Assembly (NCBI GenBank): GCA_009809945.1
Contig: WTPW01000443.1
Coordinates: 359,257 to 423,256 of the forward strand
Direction: 5' to 3'
DNA length: 64,000 nucleotides
Origin: Gigaspora margarita
Lineage: Eukaryota > Glomeromycota > Glomeromycetes > Diversisporales > Gigasporaceae
The notes under the pieces were generated by a model, which was not told the origin of the DNA, ran no database searches, and saw nothing but the letters and a program-made list of their open reading frames with translations. The position numbers and the translations under genes were made by a program. Below are positions 10,823 through 21,225 of this stretch, one piece after another; within the stretch, counting starts at the first letter, position 1; every line of letters starts with the position of its first letter.

Positions 10823-12605
10823 ATGGAGGAATCTTCTGAAGGACCTATAAAAAAGAAGCAAAAAAAAACTGACACAAAAAGAACAAGCTTAACTGGTGCT
10901 CAGAAAGCTGAAATATGCCACCTAAAGCAAAAAGGAATTAGTCAAGTTAAATTAGCCGAACAGTTTAGNGTTGCTNAATCAACGATTTCAAGTATTGTTC
11001 GTAAAAAAAAAAAATGGTTGGCGCTTGATTTAGATTCAAGCAATGCACATTCAAAGCGACAAAGATCTGGAAAATTTCCTCTGTTAGAAGAAGCACTTGC
11101 ACTTTGGGTATCAAGAGCAAATACTGCACTACAAACGGTTATGGGTGCAATAATTCAACGTAAAGCAACACAACTCGCAGAAGGGCTTNAAGTAACAGGT
11201 TTCAATGCTTCTGATNGATGGCTTTCAAATTTCAAAAAANGGCATCATATAAAAGAATACAAGCGTCTAGGTGAAGGTGCAAGCGCACCTCTTGAGGATC
11301 TTCCCAGATTTCGCAGTGAGCTGCAAGAAATAATTAAAAAATACAAGCCCGAGGATGTTTATAATGCCGATAAAACTGCATTATACTGGCGCATGGAACC
11401 AGATAAAACATTGGCTAATGGCCCGGTTATAGGAAAAAAAAGCCAAAGATCGTGTTACTGTTTTACTTACATGTAATGCAACTGGTGATCACAAACTTCC
11501 TCCTTTGTTTATACATAAATATAAAACCCCTCGAGCTCTTAAAAACATTGATAAATCCACCTTACCTGTGTATTATTACTGGAATTCTTCCTCTTGGATG
11601 CAAACATCCATTTTTAACAATTACATTAAGCATTTTGATAACCAAATGCGCCTTGCTCGTCGTTCAATTCTTCTTATAGTAGATGGTGCTTCAACTCATG
11701 CACTCGAAGATAGCTTTACCCCAACAAATATTAAACTGCATTTTTTTCCTTCATGCACAACAGCACATCTTCAACTGTGTGATGCCGGCATAATTTGGAG
11801 TTTTAAGGTTAGCTGATTTAGGTTTTTTATTATAATTTTTTGTTAAAGAATTGTTAAATTATTTATTTTATATAGGCACATTATAAAAAAAATTTTTGTG
11901 AAGATCGTATAGAATCTTTCGATTTTTTTTTAGAATCTGGTGACCCTCCCAAAGAGTTAACAATTAAAGATGCAATCGATTTTACTGCCTCCACATGGAA
12001 AAAAGTAACTTCAAGTAAGAATTAGTATTTATTTAATTGACTACTATGTTTAGTCGATTATTTAATTGACTAAACATAGTAGTCAATTAAATTAATTTTT
12101 AATTAACTAGACTAATTTTCTAACTCTAGGGACAATCCATAACTGTTGGAGAAAAACTGTCATTTTGCCAGAGGGGTTTTTTAGTGAATTATTTCTGCTT
12201 GAGGAACCTGACCAAGCCGATGAATCTAACATTATTGATGAAATTCAAAATTTGATTATGCAATTTCCACTTGACCAACCTATGGATGCACAAGAATACG
12301 TGATTGCTGACAATAACCTTATCACCACTGAAATGCCAACCAACGAAGAGATAATCGAAGCCATTAGGAATCGTGAATGTATTGAGCCAGAAAAAGAAAG
12401 CTCTTATAAACAAATATCTCATGCAGAGGCCTTAAAATTTATCCATGGGATCCTAACTTTTCTTGAGCAACGGCCAGATGGCAGTTTTAAAGTTGATGAA
12501 TCTATTATCCGGCATTTGGGGAAATTGAAAAAAGAAATAAATTTGAAGCTTATTGCTTCCAAATGCCAAGCCACCTTAGATACATTTATCTGTGATACGA
12601 ATTAG
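10823..12605 (+). pseudogene. pogo-like transposase, three exons, one frameshift
   Basis: The start ATG at 10823 is chosen because it opens the charged N-terminus MEESSEGPIKKKQK; the frame is open upstream but without a better ATG. Residues about 20-70 form a psq-type helix-turn-helix (LTGAQKAEICHLKQKGISQ), followed by a CENP-B-type DNA-binding region, then a DDE_1 catalytic domain. The three aspartates are visible: YNADKTALYW, LLIVDGASTH and LCDAGII. The frame breaks at an A8 run near 11433-11440; one A fewer would rejoin it. Two introns are inferred: 11808-11875 (GTTAGC...TATAG) and 12015-12129 (GTAAGA...CTCTAG), which keep the frame (SFK/AHYKK and TS-R/TIHNCWRK). The protein would act in the nucleus on the TA-flanked element ends. 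Three N bases interrupt the DNA-binding region. Confidence 0.85.
12032..12091. repeat. perfect 24-bp-arm hairpin within the second transposase intron
   Basis: Arms 12032-12055 and 12068-12091 are exact reverse complements (starting TTTAATTGACTACTATG) with a 12-nt loop. It lies wholly inside the inferred intron 12015-12129 and occupies half of it. It may be a recent MITE-like insertion or an intron structure. Confidence 0.85.
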
Positions 12606-13364
12606 TTCAAATCTTTTTTTTCTTTTAAAAAAAATTTTTTTAAATTTTTTTTTTTTGATTTTTTTTTTCTAATTTCTTTTTTTTTTCTTTTAAAAAATTT
12701 TAATATTTGACTTAGAGCAAAATTAGAAGATTACGAATGAAGCAAAAGCAGAAAATTGGTTGACGAAATTGATTGGACAATAATTTTCATTTTCAATTTA
12801 ATATGATTGGAATTGGGCTAATCTAGCTTTAGGAAATTTGAAGGGATATTTTTTTTTTTGTGATTTTTTTTTATTTTGGATTTTAAATAAATCGAATACT
12901 TTAATTCAATAAAAAGAAAAAAAAATTTATTTCTTCGGATCCATTAATAAATGCTAACGTTCTATAGCTTTATAAATATAATTGTGGCACTACTAATTGG
13001 CATTTCAGAAAGGACGCTAATAAGAGGTTTCATAATTAATGATTTGGCATCCGATTTTAGACAAATAAGCAATGTATTTACTTTAAAATGTGTGATGCAT
13101 ACATCCTATTTTTTTAACGTATAGACTTATTTACTCAATCGTTACTGGTAAACATTTATCAAAACAAAGCTAACTTTATTAACGTGTGTATCTATTTAAT
13201 TCACAGTGTCGGAATGTTAAAATAGAAGTAGGATCTTTTAAATGCCCACTTATTCTCAAAATATGTTAATTATGAAACCCTTTGGTGCCATGATCGGTAA
13301 TAGAATAATCATAATAAGATTGGGCAGTTTATATGCATAATAGATTTTTTGAATACTTTATTAT
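12606..13364. other. 3' non-coding part of the pogo element
   Basis: AT-rich, with long A and T runs just after the transposase stop. No open frame or structure beyond the subterminal repeats that begin near 13365 was recognised. Confidence 0.5.
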
Positions 13365-13784
13365 TTCTCTCGATATAGTGAAGATTTGTCTGTTTAATTA
13401 TAAACTTCACTATATCGAGAGATTCTCAATATAGTGAATCTCTCGATATAGTAAAGAAATTTTCACAGCCCGAGGTCTTCACTATAACGAGAGTGACTTG
13501 TACTTTTCATTGTTGCCTTTTTTGTAATTGCAAATTGCCCCAAATCTATTTTGTTAAGTTTTGTTAAAAATGCCTTTTGACTTAGATAAATCACAGTAAC
13601 AAGTGAAGTTACACAAAGTGTTCACTGTCTAAGGTTGCTCAAGTTACCTACTATCTTAAAAGAAGTAGATATAGGATAACACTAGATTATATTATCTATA
13701 TCAGGTAAAGATTGATGTTCATATGATTACTACCAGCTACACAATCAGTTCTACTATGTTTTTTTTGTATTTTTTTTTTACAAT

Positions 13785-14379
13785 TGTGAAGTCAGAAAAA
13801 TGTGACCTGATGGCAGGCATGTGCCCTCGTGACTACAGGAACTTTCTAATATAGGTTACCGGCTAGATACCCCGGATATCACAGATCTGGCAAATATGCA
13901 GGATAAATCTGATCGGGAATATTAGAATGATCAGAATGAAATTAATGATCCAACTGATCATAATAATAGTAGATATGTAGTTGATACAAGGAATATAGAT
14001 GATAATAATAATATATAGAATCCTGGCAGATAAAAATAGATTTTCATTTATTATAAATAAAGACTGTTTGGCCCTTTGGGAAACAACATTCAATTCCCAC
14101 TTTGCTTAATAACTCATATATAATAAATCACATGTACATATACGATTAAAAACTTGTCTTTATTACAAATAATAATAATACATATAACCTGATACATAAT
14201 AAATTCGTATATATTTGTAATTGCTATACTACGCTTCTTTTTGACTACACTATCCCAAAGCTCTGCCTGTCCACTTAGCCAAATCTAATACACCTTTTTC
14301 AACCCCAACGTAACCTAAATTTTGGTCACATGAGCTAATTTTGATCCCTCGATAGACCCGCTGATTTATAGGGTTGTCA
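13785..14379 (+). repeat. 5' LTR of gypsy-1 (595 bp)
   Basis: It runs from TGTGAAGTCAG to GGGTTGTCA and is repeated at 34447-35204. A likely TATA/AATAAA region sits at about 14045-14065 (TTATAAATAAAGAC). A hand alignment with the 3' LTR gives roughly 44 transitions, 2 transversions and 2 single-base indels. Confidence 0.93.
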
Positions 14380-14382
14380 TTT

Positions 14383-14402
14383 TGGTGGTAACTATGAGAT
14401 CC
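14383..14402 (+). other. probable primer-binding site of gypsy-1
   Basis: TGGTGGTAACTATGAGATCC begins three bases after the LTR. Gypsy-2 has TGGTGACTGTGGGATCC at the corresponding place (53743). The matching tRNA was not identified. Confidence 0.5.
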
Positions 14403-14515
14403 GAAAAGTTACTAAACATCGGTAATCTCTGATACAAGAAATTTGGAGTTAGTTAGAAATTGATTAGAATAAAAATACACAAGTAAAATAAGAAAAAGGA
14501 TACACTTGGAGAAAG

Positions 14516-15600
14516 ATGAACAAAGACCAGTTATGAGAGCTGCTAGAAGGATTGACCACTTCTTTCGCCGAAGTTGTTAATACCATCGCTAATACCAAGA
14601 AAGAACCAGAAGATAAGAGAGAGTTGACCCATGTGAAGGTTGACTCCTTTCATGAAAGTGATGAGGAGGACCCAATAGAATGGTTGAAAGCATTCGAAAG
14701 AGCCGCAGCTGTGAATAATTGGACAGAAAGAAGAATGCTAAAGATTGCTTCTGGATATTTGAGGGACCTGGCTACAGACTGGTATAAGAAAAGAAAGGAC
14801 GACCTGACACAATGGAAGAATGATGAGAAGGAAGAATCCAGCTTTTACTATAGTTGGCAATTTGACAAAATTACAGAGTTGAATATCATAAAAATATGTC
14901 ATTTTTGTTATAAAAACTATTATTTAGTTATTATTTTATAATATTTTATAAAATTTGGTAGTCATTTATTTGTCATAAAAAAGTCATATTTGTCATTTTG
15001 CCAACACTGGCTTTTACCACAGTTTTATCAACTTCTTCACAACTCTGGAATGACGACATGGGTGGCAAATCGAGCTACAAAAACTTAAGAAGCAGAAGCA
15101 TGAGAAAGTTGACTCATATGCTACCAAATTTAAAAAGCTGCTCAAATGGGTTGACCCGGACGACGAAATACCCAACCCTTATATAATTAGAATGTTTTTA
15201 TTGGGACCCAGAGGAAAAGCTGCCACCTTTGTAATGGTAGCCAAGCTGAAAGACCTGAATGAGGCTATATCGAAGGCAAGAAAAGCAAAAGCTAGAGAAT
15301 ATTACAGTAAGCAAACCTCTGACAAAAGCCATCAGAAAAAGGTGGAAGAGGAATTGGGAAATTTGTCACAGAAAATAGAACAAATAGCTCTGAACTACGC
15401 CACCTCTACCTCGAACTATTTTGAAGCCCACTTTGACGATGAATGACGCTAGTATGCACGTGATAGTAAAAAATATAGGAATTACTAGCTGAAGGAGTCA
15501 CAACAAGATGGACCTAGTGAACCCCGAAAAGATATTATCTGCTTCAGATATAGCGAGTCAGATCATATCGCCTGGAACTGCCTTTTCGAAAGGAAACTGA
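14516..15600 (+). pseudogene. gypsy-1 gag (capsid and zinc knuckle), decayed
   Basis: The frame can be followed from the ATG at 14516 (stop at codon 7) through a Ty3-type capsid segment (DPIEWLKAFERAAAVNNW), is broken by a MITE at 14849-15009, and resumes in SYATKFKKLLKWVDPDDE and the open frame 15192-15446. A zinc-knuckle-like region follows at about 15535-15595 (ICFRYSESDHIAWNC): the first Cys, the His and the last Cys are present, but the second Cys is Tyr, consistent with TGT to TAT. Gag would form the retrotransposon particle. Gypsy-2 has a clear relative at 53847-54790. Stops and frame changes rule out function. Confidence 0.85.
14849..15009. mobile_element. hAT-like MITE in gypsy-1 gag (161 bp)
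   Basis: The exact 8-bp duplication GCTTTTAC flanks it (14841-14848 and 15010-15017). Ends are TATAGTTGGCAA and, complemented at the right, CAGTGTTGGCAA; two of the three differences are the transitions C/T and G/A. The gag reading resumes across it. It has no coding capacity. Confidence 0.85.
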
Positions 15601-17759
15601 CGAGGGTCTCTGAAGACTGAAAAGCGGCCAACTATATGGAGTGGTTCATCTCGTACGATAATAAGCCCGAAGCCTGGGATGATTCAGCCCTACCCCAGCA
15701 CTAGCAACCAGAAAAAAAGAATTAAGATCCAACCCAGAGGAACTTGAAAAATAGACTAAGGCCCGGGAAAGAGAGAATGTACTACTACTACCCAACCTAG
15801 GAGAATAATCTGACCTAATAGAAGAAGTTGTTGCCCCTATAAGGAAGCCTAGAAGAAAGAACAAACTGTCCATTATTGATCAATTAGCCCCTTATAATGT
15901 AGCAGAAGATATTTCAACTTACTCGCAACTGCCACGATTGGGCAAATGCTCCAGTGCCCAAATCAACATCGAAACTTGGCCAAGGTTTTATGCTAACCCC
16001 TACCACTAACCCATGATGGTGACCACTCGGAAGTCATCTACGTAAAGTTAGAGAAAGCAAAATGAACCACCGCTGCACAATGTTACATGTGAATTAAAGA
16101 AAATCTGTGGTAGCCATACTGGACTCTGGAGCTTCCGTCAGCATTATGATGAAAAAGTTGATGGATAAATTGGGGTTGAGGATTCAAGAAAAATCATCGA
16201 CCGTTGTAGTCACTGCAACCAGAGCCAAAGCCGAGCCTTGGGAAAAAATAACAACCTAGGGATAGTAATTCAGAATGCCATAATACCAAGTACCTTCCAA
16301 ATCATTGAATCCTCTGATGAAACTCTGATCTTGGGGACCAACTGGTTTCTAAAAGCCCAAGCCCAATTAACTTCGACGAGCAGCCATTGTACCTAAAGCA
16401 CCAGGGTCAGAAAGTTGAGGTACTGATATCTAATACTAGAAATAATGATCTCTCAGCCCTGTGGCCAAAGCATGTGGACATAGGGAGTAATAGTGGTAAC
16501 ACTTTCGACGAATTCACTTACAAGAAAGAAATACTAGACAAAATTAAAAGGTACTACACCAAAGAATCAGCCGCAGAAAAAATTGGATTGTTTGACAACC
16601 CTTGGGCAAATATAGAAAGTCCAGCTATATACCTGACCATAATAGAAGAGCCACTAAGTTGAACCGAAAAACTCCTGAAGTGGAACATCGATGAGTACCT
16701 TGGGGAATTCATCCAAGAGATAGACTTGAACGAGATAGAGAGGGAGCAGGCCCAAGAATTCTTTTACGAGGAAAAAGGTTTATTCGCTCAAAATACAAAG
16801 GAGTTAGAGAAAATGTCCGTATTTACATACCGTATTGTTACTGGAGAAGCCAAGCTTGTAAAATAGTACCCGTACTGTACCACCCCTAGTAAAAAAGAAT
16901 TTGTGGAAAAAGAACTGCAAGAGATGAAAGAAAGAGGATTAATCTGTCAGTCTGATAGCCCCTGGGCCTCACCGGTCATAGTAGTACCTAAAAAGGGAGG
17001 GAAATTGAGATTATGCATCAACTATAGGAAGTTAAATACTGTGTCGAGGAAGGACACTTACCCACTTCCCAAATTGACAACCTTTTAGAAGAATTCTGAA
17101 ACGCAAAATGGTTTTCAAGCCTGGACTTGAAGAGTGAGTACTGGCAGGTGAAAGTGGACAAGAAAGACGAGAAAAAGACTACTTTCATAACCAAGACAGG
17201 ACTTTTTGAATTCAACATCATGCCATTTGGTTTGTGCAATGCCATCGCTACTTTTCAAAGGCTAATAGACAAAGTCTTGGCTGATTACTTGGGAAAATTC
17301 GCTGTAGTATATATCGACGACATCAACGTATACTTAAATACGTTCTCAGAGCACCTAAACAACCTATAAAAAATATTCAGGAAGTTAGAAGAAGCGAGAC
17401 TAAAGATAAATATAGAAAAATGTAAATTTTTCCAGACAGAGATACATTTCCTAGATCACGTGGTTGGCCGAAGTGGAATCCAACCCGACAAATCCAAAAT
17501 TGAAAAAATTTGAACTTTTCCTATACCAAGAATCGTCTGACAGCTAAGGGAGTTCCTCAGTTTAGCCTCCTATTACTGAAGATTTATTCACGAGTTTGCT
17601 TCTATAGCCTGACCCTTATACAAACTACTACAGAAGGGAGAAAGATATGAGTGGGGACAAGAACAGAATGATGCCTTTGAAGCCTTAAAGAATTACCTGA
17701 CCACCACTCTGATACTCCAGTACCCTGACTTCGACTGAATGTTTTACTTACACACTGAT
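15601..17759 (+). pseudogene. gypsy-1 pol, first part: protease and reverse transcriptase
   Basis: The aspartic protease signature is at about 16115-16150 (AILDSGASVSIM). The reverse transcriptase follows: GLICQSDSPWASPVIVVPKK at about 16937-17000, LRLCINYRKLN, SLDLKSEYWQ, IMPFGLCNA and the catalytic YIDD (about 17310). The connection domain begins (FIHEFASIA, LYKLLQKGEKYEW) and ends at FDxMFYLHTD, where the hAT element interrupts the RNase H motif TDAS. The second part continues at 26616. Stops are spread along the frame; many restore a Trp, Arg or Gln codon if a single transition is reversed. Nothing here can be functional. Confidence 0.9.
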
Positions 17760-17984
17760 TAGGGTGTCCAGGAATATGCTATTAGCATAATTTAGCATAA
17801 TTCGAGTTCACTAGCATTATTATGCTAGCAGCAGAATTTAGCATAATTTACATTTTCTAGCATAAAATTTAGCATTATTTGGGTATTTTTGATAATAGAT
17901 AGAGTATCACTAAATTTTTATATACATATGGTACAGAGAATCTAAAAACTACATTACAATATCTTTGGACAATTTTGAATACAA

Positions 17985-18410
17985 AAAAACCGGAATAGCT
18001 TAACTTTGGATATAATCGATTTTTTGTCAATCGCCAGTAGTCATTACATAGTAAAGTCCAAATTCTTCTGTGTAAATCGATTATTAACGCTTAAATAAAC
18101 TTGTTTGGAAGACAAAGCTACACATATTTTGAAAGTTTCATCAAAACAGGAGTACTTTTTATTATTTGACTTTTAATTTTTACGTTAAACGAATATATTT
18201 GTTAATAAAATTTTAATCTCTTCATTGAACATAAAAATTAAAATCCAATTAATAAAAAATTCTTCAATTTTATTGTAAATTTTAGAGTATATGCATTTTG
18301 ATCTCCTGGATAAGTTTACTTAAGCGACTTTAATCGATTTGCTTAGTAAAATTTGGACTTTATTATGTAGCAACTTTTGTCGATCGTTGGGCAGCTTATT
18401 TTCAGGTATG
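17985..18410. mobile_element. palindromic non-autonomous element, uninterrupted copy
   Basis: It is homologous along its length to the two halves at 3190-3536 and 4776-4861. Inverted motifs ACATAGTAAAGTCCAAATT and AATTTGGACTTTATTATGT lie toward the two ends. The word CTGGATAAGTTTACTTAA matches the recurrent motif seen in the satellites. Limits are approximate. Confidence 0.65.
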
Positions 18411-18530
18411 GATATTGAATGTAGTTTTTCTAATTATAAAAATAATCTTGATAATAATCATCATGCACTTTCAGAAGAAACTTTAGGAAAACTTAATATA
18501 TTATATTTTAATAAAGAAAAGTTAGAATAA
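18408..18530 (+). pseudogene. hAT transposase C-terminal remnant
   Basis: About 40 residues starting MDIECSFSNYKNNL and ending LGKLNILYFNKEKLE resemble the C-terminal dimerisation segment of hAT transposases (E-x-SFS-x-YK ... L-x-EE ... LYFN pattern). It sits in a hAT element, in the expected position near an end, directly after the palindromic element and a TTTTCAG that could be a splice acceptor. All catalytic parts are missing. This is recognition by pattern only, so moderate confidence. Confidence 0.5.
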
Positions 18531-18843
18531 ATAAAATTCATAAAGAAGATAAAAAAAAAACTCTTTCCGGTTACATTGAAAATCACAACAAAAATTGGAA
18601 AGAAATAAACAAATACACAATATCGTCGCAATAACACTGGTTGATACATAACTAATTAATTAACTAACTATATCCCTTATCTTTAGCTGTACGAAAACCA
18701 CCATTAAGAAGAACTGGAAAACAGCCCTACTCACACCGTCGTCCTTTCATCGACTAACGCCTTCCCTTTGGGGAAAGGAAACACAGCTCCGTAAAGGGTT
18801 NATACACATAGACAAAACCNGACTGGTANATAACAATAGNGAG

Positions 18844-21183
18844 ATGCCAAAACATAAGAAGAAGGCCAAACACGGACATCAATCAACATCTCTAGACACT
18901 ACATCTAACCACCACACTGCTACCCCCGCTGAAAAAATGAACTTGGACGCTTCTATTCAACAAGATACACTAGAAAGTGGCAATCCCAGCTCACCCCCAA
19001 CAAATCCAGTAATGACATTATCACAACAAAACACAACTATAATCCAGGAAACTCCCACGATCATGGACATCACACAGCCAGATAAAGATCACACAGCCAG
19101 ATAAAGAACACACAACAACAAATCAGGAAATTCCCACGATCGTGGACAACAATCAACCGGATTTGGATGACAATCAACCAGATGCTCCCACAGGTACGGA
19201 CACCACTGGATTGGGAACACAGAACCCATACCCAACTGACCAAAATAATCATGCCCCGGCCCAATCCACGACACCAATGGACACAGAAGCGACAACCCCC
19301 CTAGCTGACCTACCTACTAGACCGGAAAACGCTGGAGAGATCGTACTGACCCCACAACCTACCCCGGATATACCGATACCCCATACAGATGAAACTGATA
19401 GCCAGGACGGAAGTATAATGGACACCGACTCTAATCACACAATACAAGATGAAGACATACCGGACAAGGGGAAACAACCCAGCTACAGTCAAGTTGTCTC
19501 GGGAATGAAAATGACAAGAGCAACTAGAACACTGAACCCATTCAAACTAGAAAGAGAAGCAAAATGGACCAAACAATTTAACTCTGCTCTAACAAAATTA
19601 CGAAAAGCTCAATTACCTAAGTTCGACACAAAAACTTGGAATCGTAATAAAATCAGAGGAAGCCTACCCACCAAAGAAGGGCTACTAGAATTTATCAAAT
19701 ACAAACTAAATACGCTCCCTCCCTTTTACTCGACCCTGCCTGCGATCTCGATGAAGTTCAAACACAGAGACATGGCGTTTTTCTGTAGTTTTACCCGCAT
19801 GAATGCGAATAGATCTCAACACCAAATCGAATTTAAAAACCTATTCATACAAGCCCTTGACTCCTATAAAAAACAACATAACGTTCTTGCTACTAACAAA
19901 CATAATAGAAACCAGATATTCGAACTTGTGCGTGCAAAATTGGCGATTGACTACCTAACAAATCTAAACATCTTTGAATTAGACGCCTAGAAAATTACTA
20001 GATACATCCTATACCTATCAAATTTTGCAAAAATCAACATAGAAATGAGCTTTGACGAAATTCGCCTAATTGTATCTGAAGGTTTTGCAGATACAAAAGT
20101 TGAACTCCCAGGAAACTACACTACGATGCATCAGGATATCCGTGCAGCACTTCCTTTTAACCTACCAATAGAGAATCATCAATACCTTGGCTCAAGTACA
20201 AAAATCCTGAGAAGGTTTTTAAATTCGATGTCCTCCCAGACTGCTATATTGCTGACTCCCGAGTTCCCCTTCCTGCCTCATGCTCCGATCTGAATGACAC
20301 AGTAAAAAAGATGTTCCCAATCACCAAAGTGGAACACCTAAAAGACCTACCTGAATATAGACACACACTTCAGAAATACTATACCTTTACAAGAATCCCG
20401 GATAGTTACTTCCAATTACCCATACCTAAACCACCACTCCCTCTTACCCCACAGGAACTAACCCCGAGATTGAAAGAACGATTCCCATTTCTCCCTAGGA
20501 ACACGGAAGACTTTAAAGAGCACGTGAGAGCACTTAGAGCAGTTTATAAATTCAATAGACTACTGAATGACTATTTAATTCCACGCAAACGCCTCCCTGA
20601 CAACCTGCGCGACTTGGGATGGAAAGGCACTACCTTCCCTATGACCACAAAGGAAGAGGTCAATGACTTCCTGGAGGCAATCCCACACTATTACAACTTA
20701 CCAGAACCCTTGCCTCTAGCATATGCCAACTTCAATTATACCTACAAACCTACCTTACCGGAACAAGTGAATGAGGTAGTTCTAGTAAATATAACAACAC
20801 CAATCAAAAGTAGAAAGGAATTATCGATAGCAGCTCAGGCCCTACACGAGCACTACTACTTCCACAATATTCCTGAATCTTGGATTGAAATTGAAACAAC
20901 TGAACCAACAACAAATTTAACTAGGGATAGAAATCCATATCTACCTTCTACCCAAAAAGAGCTAGAGCAAAACCTAAAGGATAGAAACATCACAGACATA
21001 GAGATACCAATTAAAAAACATCAAAAGATTGAAAGCACGGTAGATCAACTTCATGAAAATTCATATTCGCAAATACGCCCAGTTACTTGTTTGATCACCT
21101 TGAAGACCTGCCACAACCTGGGTTCGACCTATTTGAGGAAGCGCCCCCTCCAACCAAAAAAACTACAAATATCAAAGACGTAG
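18844..21183 (+). pseudogene. LINE ORF1 (gag-like), broken
   Basis: The frame starts at ATG 18844 (MPKHKKKAKHGHQS), a basic then Ser/Thr/Pro/Gln-rich disordered N-terminus. A 19-bp tandem duplication (19069-19087, 19088-19106) shifts the frame; the continuation is 19142-19990, then a TAG, then 20045 onward, with another frame change near 20200 and the last piece 20311-21183. The C-terminal half appears to contain four or five related modules of about 50 residues (for example KERFPFLPRNTEDFKEH, KKMFPITKVEHLKD and NPYLPSTQKELEQN, each followed by a Tyr/Phe-rich helix and a Pro). No zinc knuckle or RRM was recognised. The probable role is RNA binding in the retrotransposition particle, inferred from position. 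Confidence 0.75.
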
Positions 21184-21225
21184 ATATACGCATGACTGAC
21201 AAACAACCACTGACCCCTAAAATTA

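Larger units (their letters stand above)
10047..13500 (+). mobile_element. pogo/Tigger-type DNA transposon, near-complete (3454 bp)
   Basis: The termini are perfect inverted repeats beginning CAAGTCACTCTCGTTATAGT, flanked by the TA target dinucleotide at 10045-10046 and 13501-13502. Both subterminal regions contain several more copies of CTCTCGATATAGTGAAG-like words in both orientations (10070-10235 left, 13365-13460 right), probably transposase-binding sites. The single gene runs left to right and encodes a CENP-B/DDE_1-type transposase. TA duplication, this protein family and length are typical of pogo-like Tc1/mariner relatives. One frameshift in the gene suggests the copy is inactive, although draft sequence error at a homopolymer is possible (N bases occur nearby). 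Confidence 0.9.
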
